A stretch of 64,000 nucleotides of DNA. It comes from Methanobrevibacter sp. (GTDB lineage: Archaea > Methanobacteriota > Methanobacteria > Methanobacteriales > Methanobacteriaceae). The notes under the pieces were generated by a model that searched no databases, was not told where the DNA came from, and was given only the letters and a program-made list of their open reading frames with translations. The DNA lies in assembly GCF_017539065.1 (NCBI RefSeq), contig NZ_JAFYHP010000009.1, positions 1-64,000 of the forward strand. The letters are read 5' to 3'. Below are positions 55,861-64,000 of this stretch, piece after piece (within the stretch, counting starts at the first letter, position 1; the number at the start of each line of letters is the position of its first letter). The position numbers and the translations under genes were made by a program.

Positions 55861-56064
55861 ATGGATGATTTGCTTGATGCTTTATATCCTGAAATAACCC
55901 TTGAGACTGATGATATCATAATGTCAATATCCGTTAAGAAAGATTATTCTGAAATTGAAGATTTGGATAAAAGAAAAGAGGAATTCATTAATGATTTGAA
56001 AGCATTTATAGATGAATTCAGTGAAACTCCTGAATCTCGTGCTTTCATGGCTTATTTTGATTAG
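55861..56064 (+). CDS. Small acidic protein after hmgA
   Basis: A 67-residue acidic protein starting at the ATG at 55861, one base after the hmgA stop, with a GAGGAT ribosome site inside hmgA. An in-frame ATG at 55825 inside hmgA gives 79 residues but has no better site. Sequence features are a short MDDLLDALYPEITLETDDI, then a Lys/Glu-rich helix and SETPESRAFMAYFD. I recognise no family. Co-translation with hmgA is likely. Confidence 0.65.
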   Translation: MDDLLDALYPEITLETDDIIMSISVKKDYSEIEDLDKRKEEFINDLKAFIDEFSETPESRAFMAYFD

Positions 56065-56256
56065 TATTGTAGTCAGTGAAAATTTACATTAAATTACTAA
56101 TATTTTCATGAATTAAAATTAGTGGTGATGTTTTCCTGGATTAATATTTGAATAGCTGAACTCAATCGTTAATGTTAATATTAATTTTGCAAACCATAAC
56201 TATAAATCTTAAAAATGCCAAATTTCTTAAAAAAGATAATTATTGGATGTATTGAA

Positions 56257-56511
56257 ATGGGTGAACTATCTAAACTTCCGAATATTGGCAAAGTAGTTGA
56301 AGAACAATTAAATGAAGTTGGAATAAACACTGTCGATGACCTGATTGATATTGGCAGTAAAGAAGCATGGTTAAAAATTAAAGAAATTGATGACAGCGCA
56401 TGCATAAATAGATTGATGGCACTTGAAGGAGCTATACAGAATATTCGTTGGCATGACTTATCTGAAGATGATAAAAATAATTTAAAAGAGTTTTATAATA
56501 ACTTTAAATAA
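56257..56511 (+). CDS. TfoX/Sxy C-terminal-domain (helix-hairpin-helix) protein
   Basis: An 84-residue protein matching the TfoX/Sxy C-terminal domain, a helix-hairpin-helix fold seen in competence regulators. MGELSKLPNIGKVVEEQLNEVGI gives the HhH core. I start it at the ATG at 56257 because the domain begins there; an in-frame ATG at 56215 adds 14 residues. The N-terminal TfoX domain is absent, as in other stand-alone archaeal copies. It may bind nucleic acid or protein; the role is unknown. Confidence 0.75.
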   Translation: MGELSKLPNIGKVVEEQLNEVGINTVDDLIDIGSKEAWLKIKEIDDSACINRLMALEGAIQNIRWHDLSEDDKNNLKEFYNNFK

Positions 56512-56562
56512 ATATAAACTAACGTTGGTTTCATATGTTATGTTTCCAACAAGATATGAAAG

Positions 56563-57204
56563 TTAGTATTTTGAATCTATTTTTTCAAATACTTTTTTAA
56601 CATTTACTTTTGTTTCAAAACAGCCTGTTTTTTCAAGCAAAACTCCTTGAGGGTAAAAATTAGAAAGAAGCATCATCATCTGATTCAAATCTTCATGACA
56701 GGCTACGCCGAGTATTGCCTTGAATTTGTTTTCCATAACTATTTTTTTAACGAAGCTTGATCCTGGAACGACATATATTTTATAACCCAATGGTTCGGCT
56801 TTCTTTTTGATAACTCCAATGGAACATAATCCGCATTCAGTACAATTCAATCCTTCTTTTTGAAGTGTTGCAGGACAGTCCTTATGTCTTAAACAGTGAG
56901 GCAAGAAAATCAATGTTTCCTCGGCAGGTATTTTCTTGTATTGCTCTTTGTTTAAGTCATTCCTTACTTTAATGGCAATATCGTCAATTAAATTATCATC
57001 CATATTTAAAAAACGGGCTATTGTTTTAAGAGGGGAATACAATAGGTCAACTATATACAACAGAAATCTAGGAAATTTTATCTGGTTCCTTTTAGCCATT
57101 ATGAGGGCTAAAATCGAAAATATGATTATTAATATTATAATTATAATTATTAGAAAAACCACCAATTGTCCCAAAAACATATAGAAAGAATCGATAAACA
57201 ACAT
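56563..57204 (-). CDS. DUF116 family membrane protein
   Basis: A 213-residue protein of the DUF116 family, found in methanogens and some anaerobic bacteria. Two hydrophobic segments fall near residues 5-35 (DSFYMFLGQLVVFLIIIIII). The conserved cysteine cluster is CLRHKDCPATLQKEGLNC-x2-C-x2-C near 105-130 with GVACHEDL and TGCFETK later, suggesting a metal or iron-sulfur site. The function is not established. The gene is preceded by the 150-residue protein, with an 8-base gap. Confidence 0.85.
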   Translation of the reverse strand: MLFIDSFYMFLGQLVVFLIIIIIILIIIFSILALIMAKRNQIKFPRFLLYIVDLLYSPLKTIARFLNMDDNLIDDIAIKVRNDLNKEQYKKIPAEETLIFLPHCLRHKDCPATLQKEGLNCTECGLCSIGVIKKKAEPLGYKIYVVPGSSFVKKIVMENKFKAILGVACHEDLNQMMMLLSNFYPQGVLLEKTGCFETKVNVKKVFEKIDSKY

Positions 57205-57212
57205 AGTTCAAC

Positions 57213-57665
57213 CTAAAATTTTTCAATAGTATAATTATCAAAGTCCTTATTCAATGCAACACCAGTAGGTGTTTTTGCTATTTCAAGTCCGGAGAGGCTG
57301 TCACATGAACATAAAACATTCTGTTCAGGATGTGTTCCAGGAGTAATATTGCAATTTAGGTTTACCCTATCTCCTATTGAGATTACTGTTTCTAAAAGCC
57401 TTGTTGACGGATGGTCTTTGTTTAAGATAACGAGTGGGGATGATTCTTCACGACTAAGATAAGCCTGTGAGCGAATAGCTCTTTTGTCCTTTTTGAAGTT
57501 GGATACAGCGATAATATCATCGGGTTCTAAAAATTGAACTATTTCCTCATTGTCTTGGGTTGCAATAAATAACATTTTGTTTTCATAAGCTACTTTTACA
57601 ACTCCAACCATTCCGGTTTCGCCTTCAAGAAATAGTATTTCATCATCTTTAAAATCAATATTCAT
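57213..57665 (-). CDS. Beta-rich protein of unknown function next to DUF116
   Basis: A 150-residue soluble, mostly beta-strand protein (ILFLEGETGMVGVVKVAYENK, FLEPDDIIAVSNF). It holds two cysteines in VLCSCDSL and another in NLNCNIT. It may be a member of a small archaeal DUF family, but I cannot name it from the sequence. It lies 8 bases upstream of the DUF116 gene and probably forms an operon with it and the zinc-ribbon gene at 57702-57857. Confidence 0.65.
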   Translation of the reverse strand: MNIDFKDDEILFLEGETGMVGVVKVAYENKMLFIATQDNEEIVQFLEPDDIIAVSNFKKDKRAIRSQAYLSREESSPLVILNKDHPSTRLLETVISIGDRVNLNCNITPGTHPEQNVLCSCDSLSGLEIAKTPTGVALNKDFDNYTIEKF

Positions 57666-57701
57666 ATTATCACTAAAAAATAAAAAAAGAGAGTAAGTAA
57701 T

Positions 57702-57857
57702 TTACTCTGCAAGTTCTACATTGTCACTTTGACAAGATGGACAAACGACTTTTTTTCCAAGTCCTTTAAAGGAATTTCCACAGTCTTTGCAATGGTATTT
57801 TTTGGTTTTCAATTTTTTCAAATCAATATCGGCCATTGGCCCTCCGCTTGAACACAT
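57702..57857 (-). CDS. 51-residue rubredoxin-like zinc-ribbon protein
   Basis: A 51-residue protein found by reading the minus strand: MCSSGGPMADIDLKKLK, then a CxxC pair at residues 23-26 (YHCKDCGNSF) and another at 39-42 (VCPSCQSD). It is a typical single zinc ribbon or rubredoxin-like knuckle. An AAGGTGAT ribosome site lies just upstream of the ATG at 57857. It is followed after 36 bases by the 150-residue gene on the same strand, so it probably opens that operon. The function is unknown. Confidence 0.8.
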   Translation of the reverse strand: MCSSGGPMADIDLKKLKTKKYHCKDCGNSFKGLGKKVVCPSCQSDNVELAE

Positions 57858-57893
57858 AATGTATCACCTTGTTATATAATATATTATTATATA

Positions 57894-58892
57894 TTATTTA
57901 ATTATATTCATTTTTTCGAGTATTTTTTCATCATTTGTTGCATCGAATTTAAGCTCTAAAAAATATAATAATTGATTGGGCAAGTTATTCCTTTCACATT
58001 CATCAATCAATTCATCTAAACATTCTAAAATGAATGGATTTGGCCCTATTTGGATATTTTTATTTTTGATTATGTCAATGCATTCGTTTAAGGTCAATTC
58101 TATATTTCCTTTGGATTGAATAAATTTGATTTCAGCATATGCGAGGGGGCTCGCTTCATATTCCATACTATAGGTATATAATGCTAATGCAGGTTTCATT
58201 TGGTTTTCTTCCACATAATAATGTCCAAGGTTTCTGTAGCATCTTGCAATGTCCTGCGGAAGGTATGCATATTTTAAGGCATCTGATGTGCGGATTATGA
58301 ATTCATTGAAGGTGTAGGTGTGCACCTTATATATCTCGCACAGCTCCAGGATAATTCTGGCGGAAACTGGATTAATCTTAATCGCTTTTCTTAGATACTC
58401 CTCTGCCTTTTCATATTGCTGTGTTTCAAGAAGCAGAAATCCGTAAACATAATATAGGTCAAGCAAAGGCTGATTGTCCGGAATGTATCTCAATTCCTTT
58501 TTCAAACCGATATACTTTCTGAAAATCATCTCCTCCAGGGGGTTTGTGAAGTAGTGGTATTCGCTTACCTTGTCGTCTTCAAACATTCCTGGAAATGTTT
58601 CCATGAAATCATCCAATTTTTTAAGGGGGGTTTCATAATTTCCGTTTTCGACATCGAAATAAATGTCATTCAGGATGTCCATTATCGGATTTTCCTTTTC
58701 GGAAATTTCTATAAATTCCTGCTTTTCGTCTTCGCTCAGGCAGTCCCACATCATTCTGGAAATTTCCTTGATTATCTCCTTATTGTACGGATGGTCTTTA
58801 TAGACTTCTATCTGGCTTGAAAGGTATTTTCTGTTTAAATCCTTGTTTGATCCCAGGTTTGATTTGATTTCTGTTATAATCTCTTCGTACAT
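57894..58892 (-). CDS. Tetratricopeptide-repeat-type protein
   Basis: A 332-residue helical protein. I use the ATG at 58892 because TAGGTGTG lies just upstream; a GTG two codons earlier is part of that site. Residues about 100-250 show TPR-type pairs such as ETQQYEKAEEYLRKAIKINP and DIARCYRNLGHYYVEENQMKPALALYTY. The N-terminal 90 residues are highly charged and helical. It is likely a protein-interaction scaffold. No relationship to neighbours is seen; the thermosome gene is divergent. Confidence 0.8.
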   Translation of the reverse strand: MYEEIITEIKSNLGSNKDLNRKYLSSQIEVYKDHPYNKEIIKEISRMMWDCLSEDEKQEFIEISEKENPIMDILNDIYFDVENGNYETPLKKLDDFMETFPGMFEDDKVSEYHYFTNPLEEMIFRKYIGLKKELRYIPDNQPLLDLYYVYGFLLLETQQYEKAEEYLRKAIKINPVSARIILELCEIYKVHTYTFNEFIIRTSDALKYAYLPQDIARCYRNLGHYYVEENQMKPALALYTYSMEYEASPLAYAEIKFIQSKGNIELTLNECIDIIKNKNIQIGPNPFILECLDELIDECERNNLPNQLLYFLELKFDATNDEKILEKMNIIK

Positions 58893-59009
58893 TAACACAC
58901 CTAAAGTTACTTTAAGGGGTAATGTTTTTATATTACCTCTTACCTATTTTAGTATGTATAAAAACTTAGTTTTATATTTTATTTAAAAAATTTTTAAGGT
59001 GATTATTAA

Positions 59010-60653
59010 ATGGCAAATCAACCAATATTTATCCTTCCTGAAGGGACTGAAAGATATTCAAAAAGAGATGCTTTAAGAATGAATATCACAGCTGCTAAAG
59101 TATTGGCAGGTATTGTAAGAACCACTCTCGGTCCTAAAGGAATGGACAAAATGTTAGTTACTTCTTTAGGTGATGTTACTGTCACCAACGATGGCGCAAC
59201 CATCATGAGAGAAATGGAAATTAACCAACCTGCAGCTAGAATGCTTGTTGAAACTGCAAAAAAACAAGAGGAAATTGTTGGAGATGGAACTACTTCTGTC
59301 GTTGTTATTGCAGGTGAATTATTAGCTAAAGCTGAAGAATTATTAGAAGATGGAATTGCAACATCTGTTGTTGTAAAAGGATACAGAAATGCAACTGCAA
59401 AAGCAGTGGAACTTATAAAGGATATTGCAATTGATGCGGATGATAAAGAAACTCTTAAAAAAGTAGCAGTTACTGCAATGAGTGGAAAAGGTTCAGATTA
59501 TGCAAAAGAACACCTGGCAGACCTTGTAGTAGAAGCAGCATTAAGAATCAAAGAGGATGGAAAATCCGACATTGACAATATTAACATTCAAAGGGTTTCA
59601 GGCGATTCTGTAGAAGATTCATTCTTGGCAGAAGGTATTATTATTGATAAAGCTCCTGTATCCAAAAGCATGCCTAAAGATGTTAAAGATGCAAAAATTG
59701 CTATCATGAAATATCCTATTGAATTAAAAGACATTAATACTGATACCAAAATCGATATAACCAGCCCTGATCAATTCGAAGCATTCCTCAAAAAAGAAGA
59801 AGACATGATAAAAGAGTTAGTTGCCAAAATCGTTGACTCAGGCGCTAATGTATTATTCTGTCAAAAAGGTATTGATGATATGGCAGAACACTACATTAAA
59901 AAAGCAGGAATTATGGCTTTCAAACGTGTTAAAAAATCTGACATGGAAAGAATTGAAAAAGCTACTGGAGCTAAACTTGTAACTGATATCGAAGACTTGT
60001 CAGAAGATAAATTAGGTTATGCAGGCCATGTATATCTTGATAAAATATTTGACCACGAACTAACCTTAATCGAAGAATGTGAAAATCCGAAAGCTTCCTC
60101 AATTGTCTTAAGAGGCAGTACCCGTTATGTCACAGAACAAATTGCAAGAGCTATTGATGATGCATTAGGAGTAGTTGCAGCAACCATCGAAGAAGGTAAA
60201 GTTCTCATTGGTGGAGGAGCTTGTGAAATTGATTTGGTAAAACAATTAAGAGAATATGGTGAATCTGTAAGTGGAAGAGAACAATTGGCTATCTTAAAAT
60301 ATGCTGAAGCATTAGAAGTTATTCCAAGAACATTAATTGAAAATGCAGGTTTAGACACCATTAACTTAATTGCTGATTTGAAAGCAGCCCATGAAGACAA
60401 TCCATTCATTGGAATTAATGTATTCGAAGGCAAAGTAGTTGACATGAAAGATGCTGGTGTCATCGAACCTTTAAGGGTAAAAATCCAAGCACTTCAATCA
60501 GCTAGTGAAGCTACTGAAATGATCTTGCGTATTGATGATATGATTGCAGCAAGAAATGCATTAAATTCCACCGGACCTGATGAGTCTGGAAATGATGATA
60601 GTGGTATGCCTCCAATGCCTGGCGGTATGGGCGGAATGCCTCCTATGATGTAA
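59010..60653 (+). CDS. Thermosome (group II chaperonin) subunit
   Basis: A 547-residue group II chaperonin subunit that folds proteins in an ATP-driven two-ring complex. Visible motifs are the N-terminal [21 protein letters not shown], the nucleotide-binding [15 protein letters not shown] near residues 90-104, and a C-terminal [10 protein letters not shown] tail typical of thermosomes. An AAGGTGAT ribosome site is present. The promoter region at about 58900-59000 contains TATA-like sequence. Many methanogens encode two or more paralogues; only one is here. Confidence 0.97.
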   Translation: MANQPIFILPEGTERYSKRDALRMNITAAKVLAGIVRTTLGPKGMDKMLVTSLGDVTVTNDGATIMREMEINQPAARMLVETAKKQEEIVGDGTTSVVVIAGELLAKAEELLEDGIATSVVVKGYRNATAKAVELIKDIAIDADDKETLKKVAVTAMSGKGSDYAKEHLADLVVEAALRIKEDGKSDIDNINIQRVSGDSVEDSFLAEGIIIDKAPVSKSMPKDVKDAKIAIMKYPIELKDINTDTKIDITSPDQFEAFLKKEEDMIKELVAKIVDSGANVLFCQKGIDDMAEHYIKKAGIMAFKRVKKSDMERIEKATGAKLVTDIEDLSEDKLGYAGHVYLDKIFDHELTLIEECENPKASSIVLRGSTRYVTEQIARAIDDALGVVAATIEEGKVLIGGGACEIDLVKQLREYGESVSGREQLAILKYAEALEVIPRTLIENAGLDTINLIADLKAAHEDNPFIGINVFEGKVVDMKDAGVIEPLRVKIQALQSASEATEMILRIDDMIAARNALNSTGPDESGNDDSGMPPMPGGMGGMPPMM

Positions 60654-60692
60654 AATTTGTAAAAAATTTTACACTTTTTCTTTTTTTTATTA
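60649..60692 (+). terminator. Stem-loop terminator after the thermosome gene
   Basis: TGTAAAATTT pairs with AAATTTTACA around a short A-rich loop, starting at the stop codon and followed by T-rich runs to about 60692. Confidence 0.55.
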
Positions 60693-61072
60693 TTTTTGCT
60701 TATTTTTCAAAATTCTTTATTAAACGTATTGTTTTTTATTCTAACTTAACTTAAATCAATAGTTTTGATTAATATAACTTTTTATCATGCTCTATTTTAT
60801 TTAATAATCTTTAACATTACAGTTTTAAGTTTCATATATTTAAGTTAGTTAAAAAATGATTTCATTTCATTAAATCTTTTTAAAACCTAATTCAAAAAGA
60901 ATTTTACTTTATAGTAAATATTCATGAAGTTTTAAGTTTATTTTTAAAAATTAAACTCATTTAATTAGATTTAGCAAATAAAAAGGTTTATATAAGATAT
61001 TTTTAATAAATATTTCTACAAGCGAGATTTTTCTCGTGATGTTTAAAAAAATTGTTATGGAGGTAAATTATT
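60693..61072. other. AT-rich leader region of the pseudomurein-binding protein gene
   Basis: About 380 bases without a supported gene. Near the right end lie a TATA-like TTTATATAA at 60987-60995 and a small hairpin CGAGA/TCTCG at 61023-61036 in the likely 5' leader. A strong GGAGGT ribosome site lies at 61059-61064. The remainder is AT-rich with nothing recognised. Confidence 0.45.
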
Positions 61073-64000
61073 TTGAACAAAAAAATATTACTCACTTTCT
61101 TAATGATGTTCACTATTGTTTTATCAGTTAGTGCAATTTCAGCAAGTGATGTTAATGTTACAGATTCATATGCTACCAGCTTAGTAGATGACACATCAGA
61201 TGTTTCAGTCCCAATGGAGAATACTGCTGATTCATCAGAGATTTCTGTATCAAGTGATTCAAATGTTGATAATGATTCATCTAAAGTTTCTCTATCAAGT
61301 GAAGAAGTTTTAGAATCTGAAGATTCAAATATTTTATCAACTAACTCAGACAGTGATAATCTTTCAAATAGTGATGATGGGATTACTGCTCTTTCATTAT
61401 CTAATCAAGATGAAATTAGCGGTGATGTTTCTTCAAAAATAGATGTATCTAAGACAATCACTGCGAAAGATATTACTAAATATTATAAGGGAAGCGCTTC
61501 ATATACTGCAACTTTCTTAGATGCAAACGGTAATCCATTAGCTAATACTAATGTTAAGATTACAGTTAATGGTGTGACATACACTGAAAAAACAAATGCA
61601 AAAGGGGTGGCTTCTTTAGCGATAAATCTCAAACCAGGTAATTATAAGGTCACTGCAAAAAATCCTATAACTGGTTATAGTCTAACAACAACTTTTACAG
61701 TTTTATCTACTATTACTGCTAGTGATATTTCTAAAGTTTATACAGATGGTAGAAAATTCACTGCAAAATTCTTCAAAAGTAATGGTAAGGTATTAGCTAA
61801 TAAGAAAATTAAATTTGAAATTGACGGTCAAACTTATAAAGTGAAAACTGATTCGAAAGGAGTGGCAAGTTTATCTTTAGTTAATCTTAAAAAAGGAACT
61901 TATAAAATTATTTCATATAATAAGGATGGTTTAACTAAAACTAACACAGTTAAAGTAGTTAAGTCAACCACTACTTCATTGACTACAAAGGATTACCTTT
62001 TCCTTACAGGAGATTCAAAAACTATCAAAGTTAAATTACTCAATAAATTCGGATATGCTCCGGGTAAAGGTAAGATAGTCACATTTAAGATTAATGGTAA
62101 GACATATTCTGCTAAAACCAATAAAAATGGTAATGCTAAACTTAAATTGCCGTCTTTAAAGGCAGGCCAATATATTGTCAAGTATAAATTCGAAGGCAAT
62201 AATTTTTATAAAGCATCTAGCGCCAAGAATTATGTAACCATTATCTCAAGTAAAGATCCTACTTTTACAGTTAAAAGCACTACTACAATGGGTCATGGTG
62301 CAAACACCCCATTCAAAGTTGCTTTAACTTCAGGTGGAGTTCCTTTGGCAAAGAAAACTGTTACACTCAAAATTAATGGAAATTCATATACTAAAACAAC
62401 AGATAATGATGGTATGGTATCTTTAGCTATTAATTTGCCTGTTGGCAAATATAGCATTACATACACTAATAAAGCTGAATCTAAACTTAATTCAAAAACA
62501 GGTTCAACCACTATTACAGTTAAAGAAAGATCACCTACCACTGTCACATGGAAAAGCGGAACTTCTGTATATCAAGGTTCACAAACATTTAAAGTTTTAT
62601 TAGAAAATTCAAATAAAAAAGCATTATCTGGCAAAACTCTTAAATTAACTGTAAACTCAAAAACATATACTGCAAAAACCGATTCAAGCGGTTATGCAAA
62701 ATTCACAGTGAATGTTAACCCAGGTAATTACACAGTTTCATTCAAATATGAAGCTACTGGAGATAATGATAATGCTCCAAGTTCTGGAACTGCAAAAATT
62801 TCTGTAAATAGAAAAACCACTAATGGATATGGTTATTGGTTATTTGGAGGCGACATGAAAAAAGTCAATTTAGACACATTGGCTTCTAAAGGAACCAGTG
62901 ACATATTCTTAAATTATTATGCAATTCAAGCTCACGGCAAATCCGCCGTCGAATCATGGATTGCTAAAGCTAATGGTTTAGGAATTAATGTCCATATTTG
63001 GATGCAAACATTTTATGACGGTTCATGGATAAATCCAATCAAAAATGGAAACGTTAATACAGATCACTTTAATAAAGTAATTAATGATGCTCTTAGTTAT
63101 GCTAAAATTAAGGGTGTTGCAGGTATCCACTTTGATTACATGAGATATCCTGGAACTGCTTATCAAACCAGTGGCGGAACTGAAGCAATTACTCAATTTA
63201 TAAAACAAGCTTCTACAGCTCTCCATAATTATAATTCAAAACTCATCGTTTCATGTGCTTTAATGCCTGAAACAAGCAGCAACGAATATTATTATGGTCA
63301 GGATGTTGAACAAATTAGTAAGTACGTAGATGTTATCATTCCAATGATTTACAAAGGAAATTATAGATCTTCAACCAATTGGATTAAAACCACTACTAAA
63401 TGGTTTGTTGACCATTCAAATGGTGCTAAAGTTTGGGGTGGTTTGCAAGGTTATAAATCAGATGATGATGTTACAAAATTGTCTCTAAGTGAAATCACAA
63501 AAGATTCACAAGCAGTACTTAATAGTAACGGTGTGGGTGTCATAATATTCAGATGGGGAGTAACTAATCTCGTTAATTTTAATTCATTAACTACCTCTGC
63601 ATCTTCAACAGGCACTCTTGGTTCTAGTGATGATTCAAGTTCTGCAGCTACACCTGCAACTGGAACTAGCACCACAGCTAAAACAATATCCATTAAAAAT
63701 ATTATTACAGGAGCTACTAATTTAAAGAATTATTATCAAAATAATAATGCTCTTCCGAATACAGTTACTGCAGGAGGAGTTGTATTCAAATTGCCGGAAT
63801 TCTTGTATTTGATGAGTGAGGCAATTTATCAAATTGGTAATTCCAATATGAAGGATATTGCTTATATTACTGGTGTATCCAATCCAAGTTCTCCATTTGG
63901 AGATTCAGCCAATATGCAAGTAACCACAGAAAATTATTTAACTTGGGCAAATAATGTTGCAAAATTCATTAAGAATAATAAACAAGCACCTAATTATGCA
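61073..64000 (+). CDS. Secreted pseudomurein-binding protein with Ig-like repeats and putative glycosidase domain (partial)
   Basis: A 976-residue partial protein, open to the window end, starting with TTG at 61073 and a GGAGGT ribosome site. Signal peptide: MNKK, then hydrophobic FLMMFTIVLSVSAISA. An acidic Ser-rich region runs to about residue 125. Five Ig-like repeats fill about 125-580, and a TIM-barrel-like domain with HFDYMRYP at 686-693 fills about 584-845. A Ser/Thr linker leads to pseudomurein-binding repeats (first at about 879-915, a second cut by the edge). HFDYMRYP resembles the active-site region of GHL10/DUF4015-type putative glycoside hydrolases; Asp688 is the candidate acid. 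It would sit on or cut cell-wall or surface glycan. The substrate is unproven. Confidence 0.88.
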   Translation, partial: MNKKILLTFLMMFTIVLSVSAISASDVNVTDSYATSLVDDTSDVSVPMENTADSSEISVSSDSNVDNDSSKVSLSSEEVLESEDSNILSTNSDSDNLSNSDDGITALSLSNQDEISGDVSSKIDVSKTITAKDITKYYKGSASYTATFLDANGNPLANTNVKITVNGVTYTEKTNAKGVASLAINLKPGNYKVTAKNPITGYSLTTTFTVLSTITASDISKVYTDGRKFTAKFFKSNGKVLANKKIKFEIDGQTYKVKTDSKGVASLSLVNLKKGTYKIISYNKDGLTKTNTVKVVKSTTTSLTTKDYLFLTGDSKTIKVKLLNKFGYAPGKGKIVTFKINGKTYSAKTNKNGNAKLKLPSLKAGQYIVKYKFEGNNFYKASSAKNYVTIISSKDPTFTVKSTTTMGHGANTPFKVALTSGGVPLAKKTVTLKINGNSYTKTTDNDGMVSLAINLPVGKYSITYTNKAESKLNSKTGSTTITVKERSPTTVTWKSGTSVYQGSQTFKVLLENSNKKALSGKTLKLTVNSKTYTAKTDSSGYAKFTVNVNPGNYTVSFKYEATGDNDNAPSSGTAKISVNRKTTNGYGYWLFGGDMKKVNLDTLASKGTSDIFLNYYAIQAHGKSAVESWIAKANGLGINVHIWMQTFYDGSWINPIKNGNVNTDHFNKVINDALSYAKIKGVAGIHFDYMRYPGTAYQTSGGTEAITQFIKQASTALHNYNSKLIVSCALMPETSSNEYYYGQDVEQISKYVDVIIPMIYKGNYRSSTNWIKTTTKWFVDHSNGAKVWGGLQGYKSDDDVTKLSLSEITKDSQAVLNSNGVGVIIFRWGVTNLVNFNSLTTSASSTGTLGSSDDSSSAATPATGTSTTAKTISIKNIITGATNLKNYYQNNNALPNTVTAGGVVFKLPEFLYLMSEAIYQIGNSNMKDIAYITGVSNPSSPFGDSANMQVTTENYLTWANNVAKFIKNNKQAPNYA

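Noticed and set aside
61003..61194. 63-codon minus-strand frame over the leader and signal peptide of the last gene
   Set aside because: It is antisense to the start of the pseudomurein-binding protein and has no supporting signal.
1..64000. CRISPR array or prophage/IS element
   Set aside because: No evenly spaced direct repeats, no transposase or integrase genes and no terminal inverted repeats of IS type were seen anywhere in the window.

Overview
The window is about 64 kb of AT-rich archaeal DNA, most likely from a Methanobrevibacter-type gut or rumen methanogen (Methanobacteriales). The archaeal markers are G1P dehydrogenase, class I HMG-CoA reductase, CofC (coenzyme F420), an exosome/proteasome/SDO1/RNase P block and a thermosome. 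Methanobacteriales is favoured by large secreted adhesin-like proteins and by a pseudomurein-binding-repeat protein at the right edge. Many genes carry a GGAGGTGAT-like ribosome binding site, and some genes start with GTG or TTG. No CRISPR array, IS element, integrase or rRNA was seen.

Layout. 0-5.9 kb: UbiB-like kinase, secreted Ig-like protein, BASS transporter, cysteine-free carboxymuconolactone decarboxylase homologue and CPBP protease. 6-12.9 kb: ABC permease plus ATPase converging on the proS-cofC-thiD operon, then the egsA-UPF0179-rpiA-small membrane protein operon. 12.9-18 kb: two divergent beta-helix surface proteins. 18-27.2 kb: YjbQ, a small winged-helix regulator, a 46-residue membrane microprotein, pheT, a histidine-rich membrane protein, valS, a TPR-type protein, aroA and nth. 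27.2-34.6 kb: a sulfur/cysteine island of cysK, cysE, an HTH regulator with two CxxC pairs, tRNA-Cys(GCA), cysS, metY, iscS, iscU and superoxide reductase. 34.6-40.4 kb: a zinc-ribbon-rich group (RecJ/DHH-like protein, seven-ribbon protein, ribbon plus HExxH protein, second winged-helix regulator, ribbon plus TM protein). 40.4-45.7 kb: rnp3-rnp2, psmA, sdo1, rrp4, rrp41, rrp42. 45.7-49.8 kb: minus-strand operon from a small membrane protein and HD hydrolase through ubiX and cbiT to mobA. 49.9-51.6 kb: amtB-glnK behind tandem NrpR-type operators. 51.6-58.9 kb: S24/S26-like protease, aroD, an unrecognised protein, sucD, hmgA and several small or DUF genes. 59-64 kb: thermosome, then a long secreted protein with five Ig-like repeats, a putative glycosidase barrel and pseudomurein-binding repeats, cut by the window end.

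The strongest regulatory signal is a repeated inverted repeat, ATAAC-N4-GTTAT. Two tandem perfect copies lie in front of cysK, and one lies in each of two stacked promoters in front of metY. The HTH protein encoded between cysE and tRNA-Cys is the obvious candidate reader. Together with the genes for making, charging and desulfurating cysteine, this suggests a compact cysteine/sulfur regulon. The second most interesting item is the pseudomurein-binding protein with a glycosidase-like domain at the right edge.
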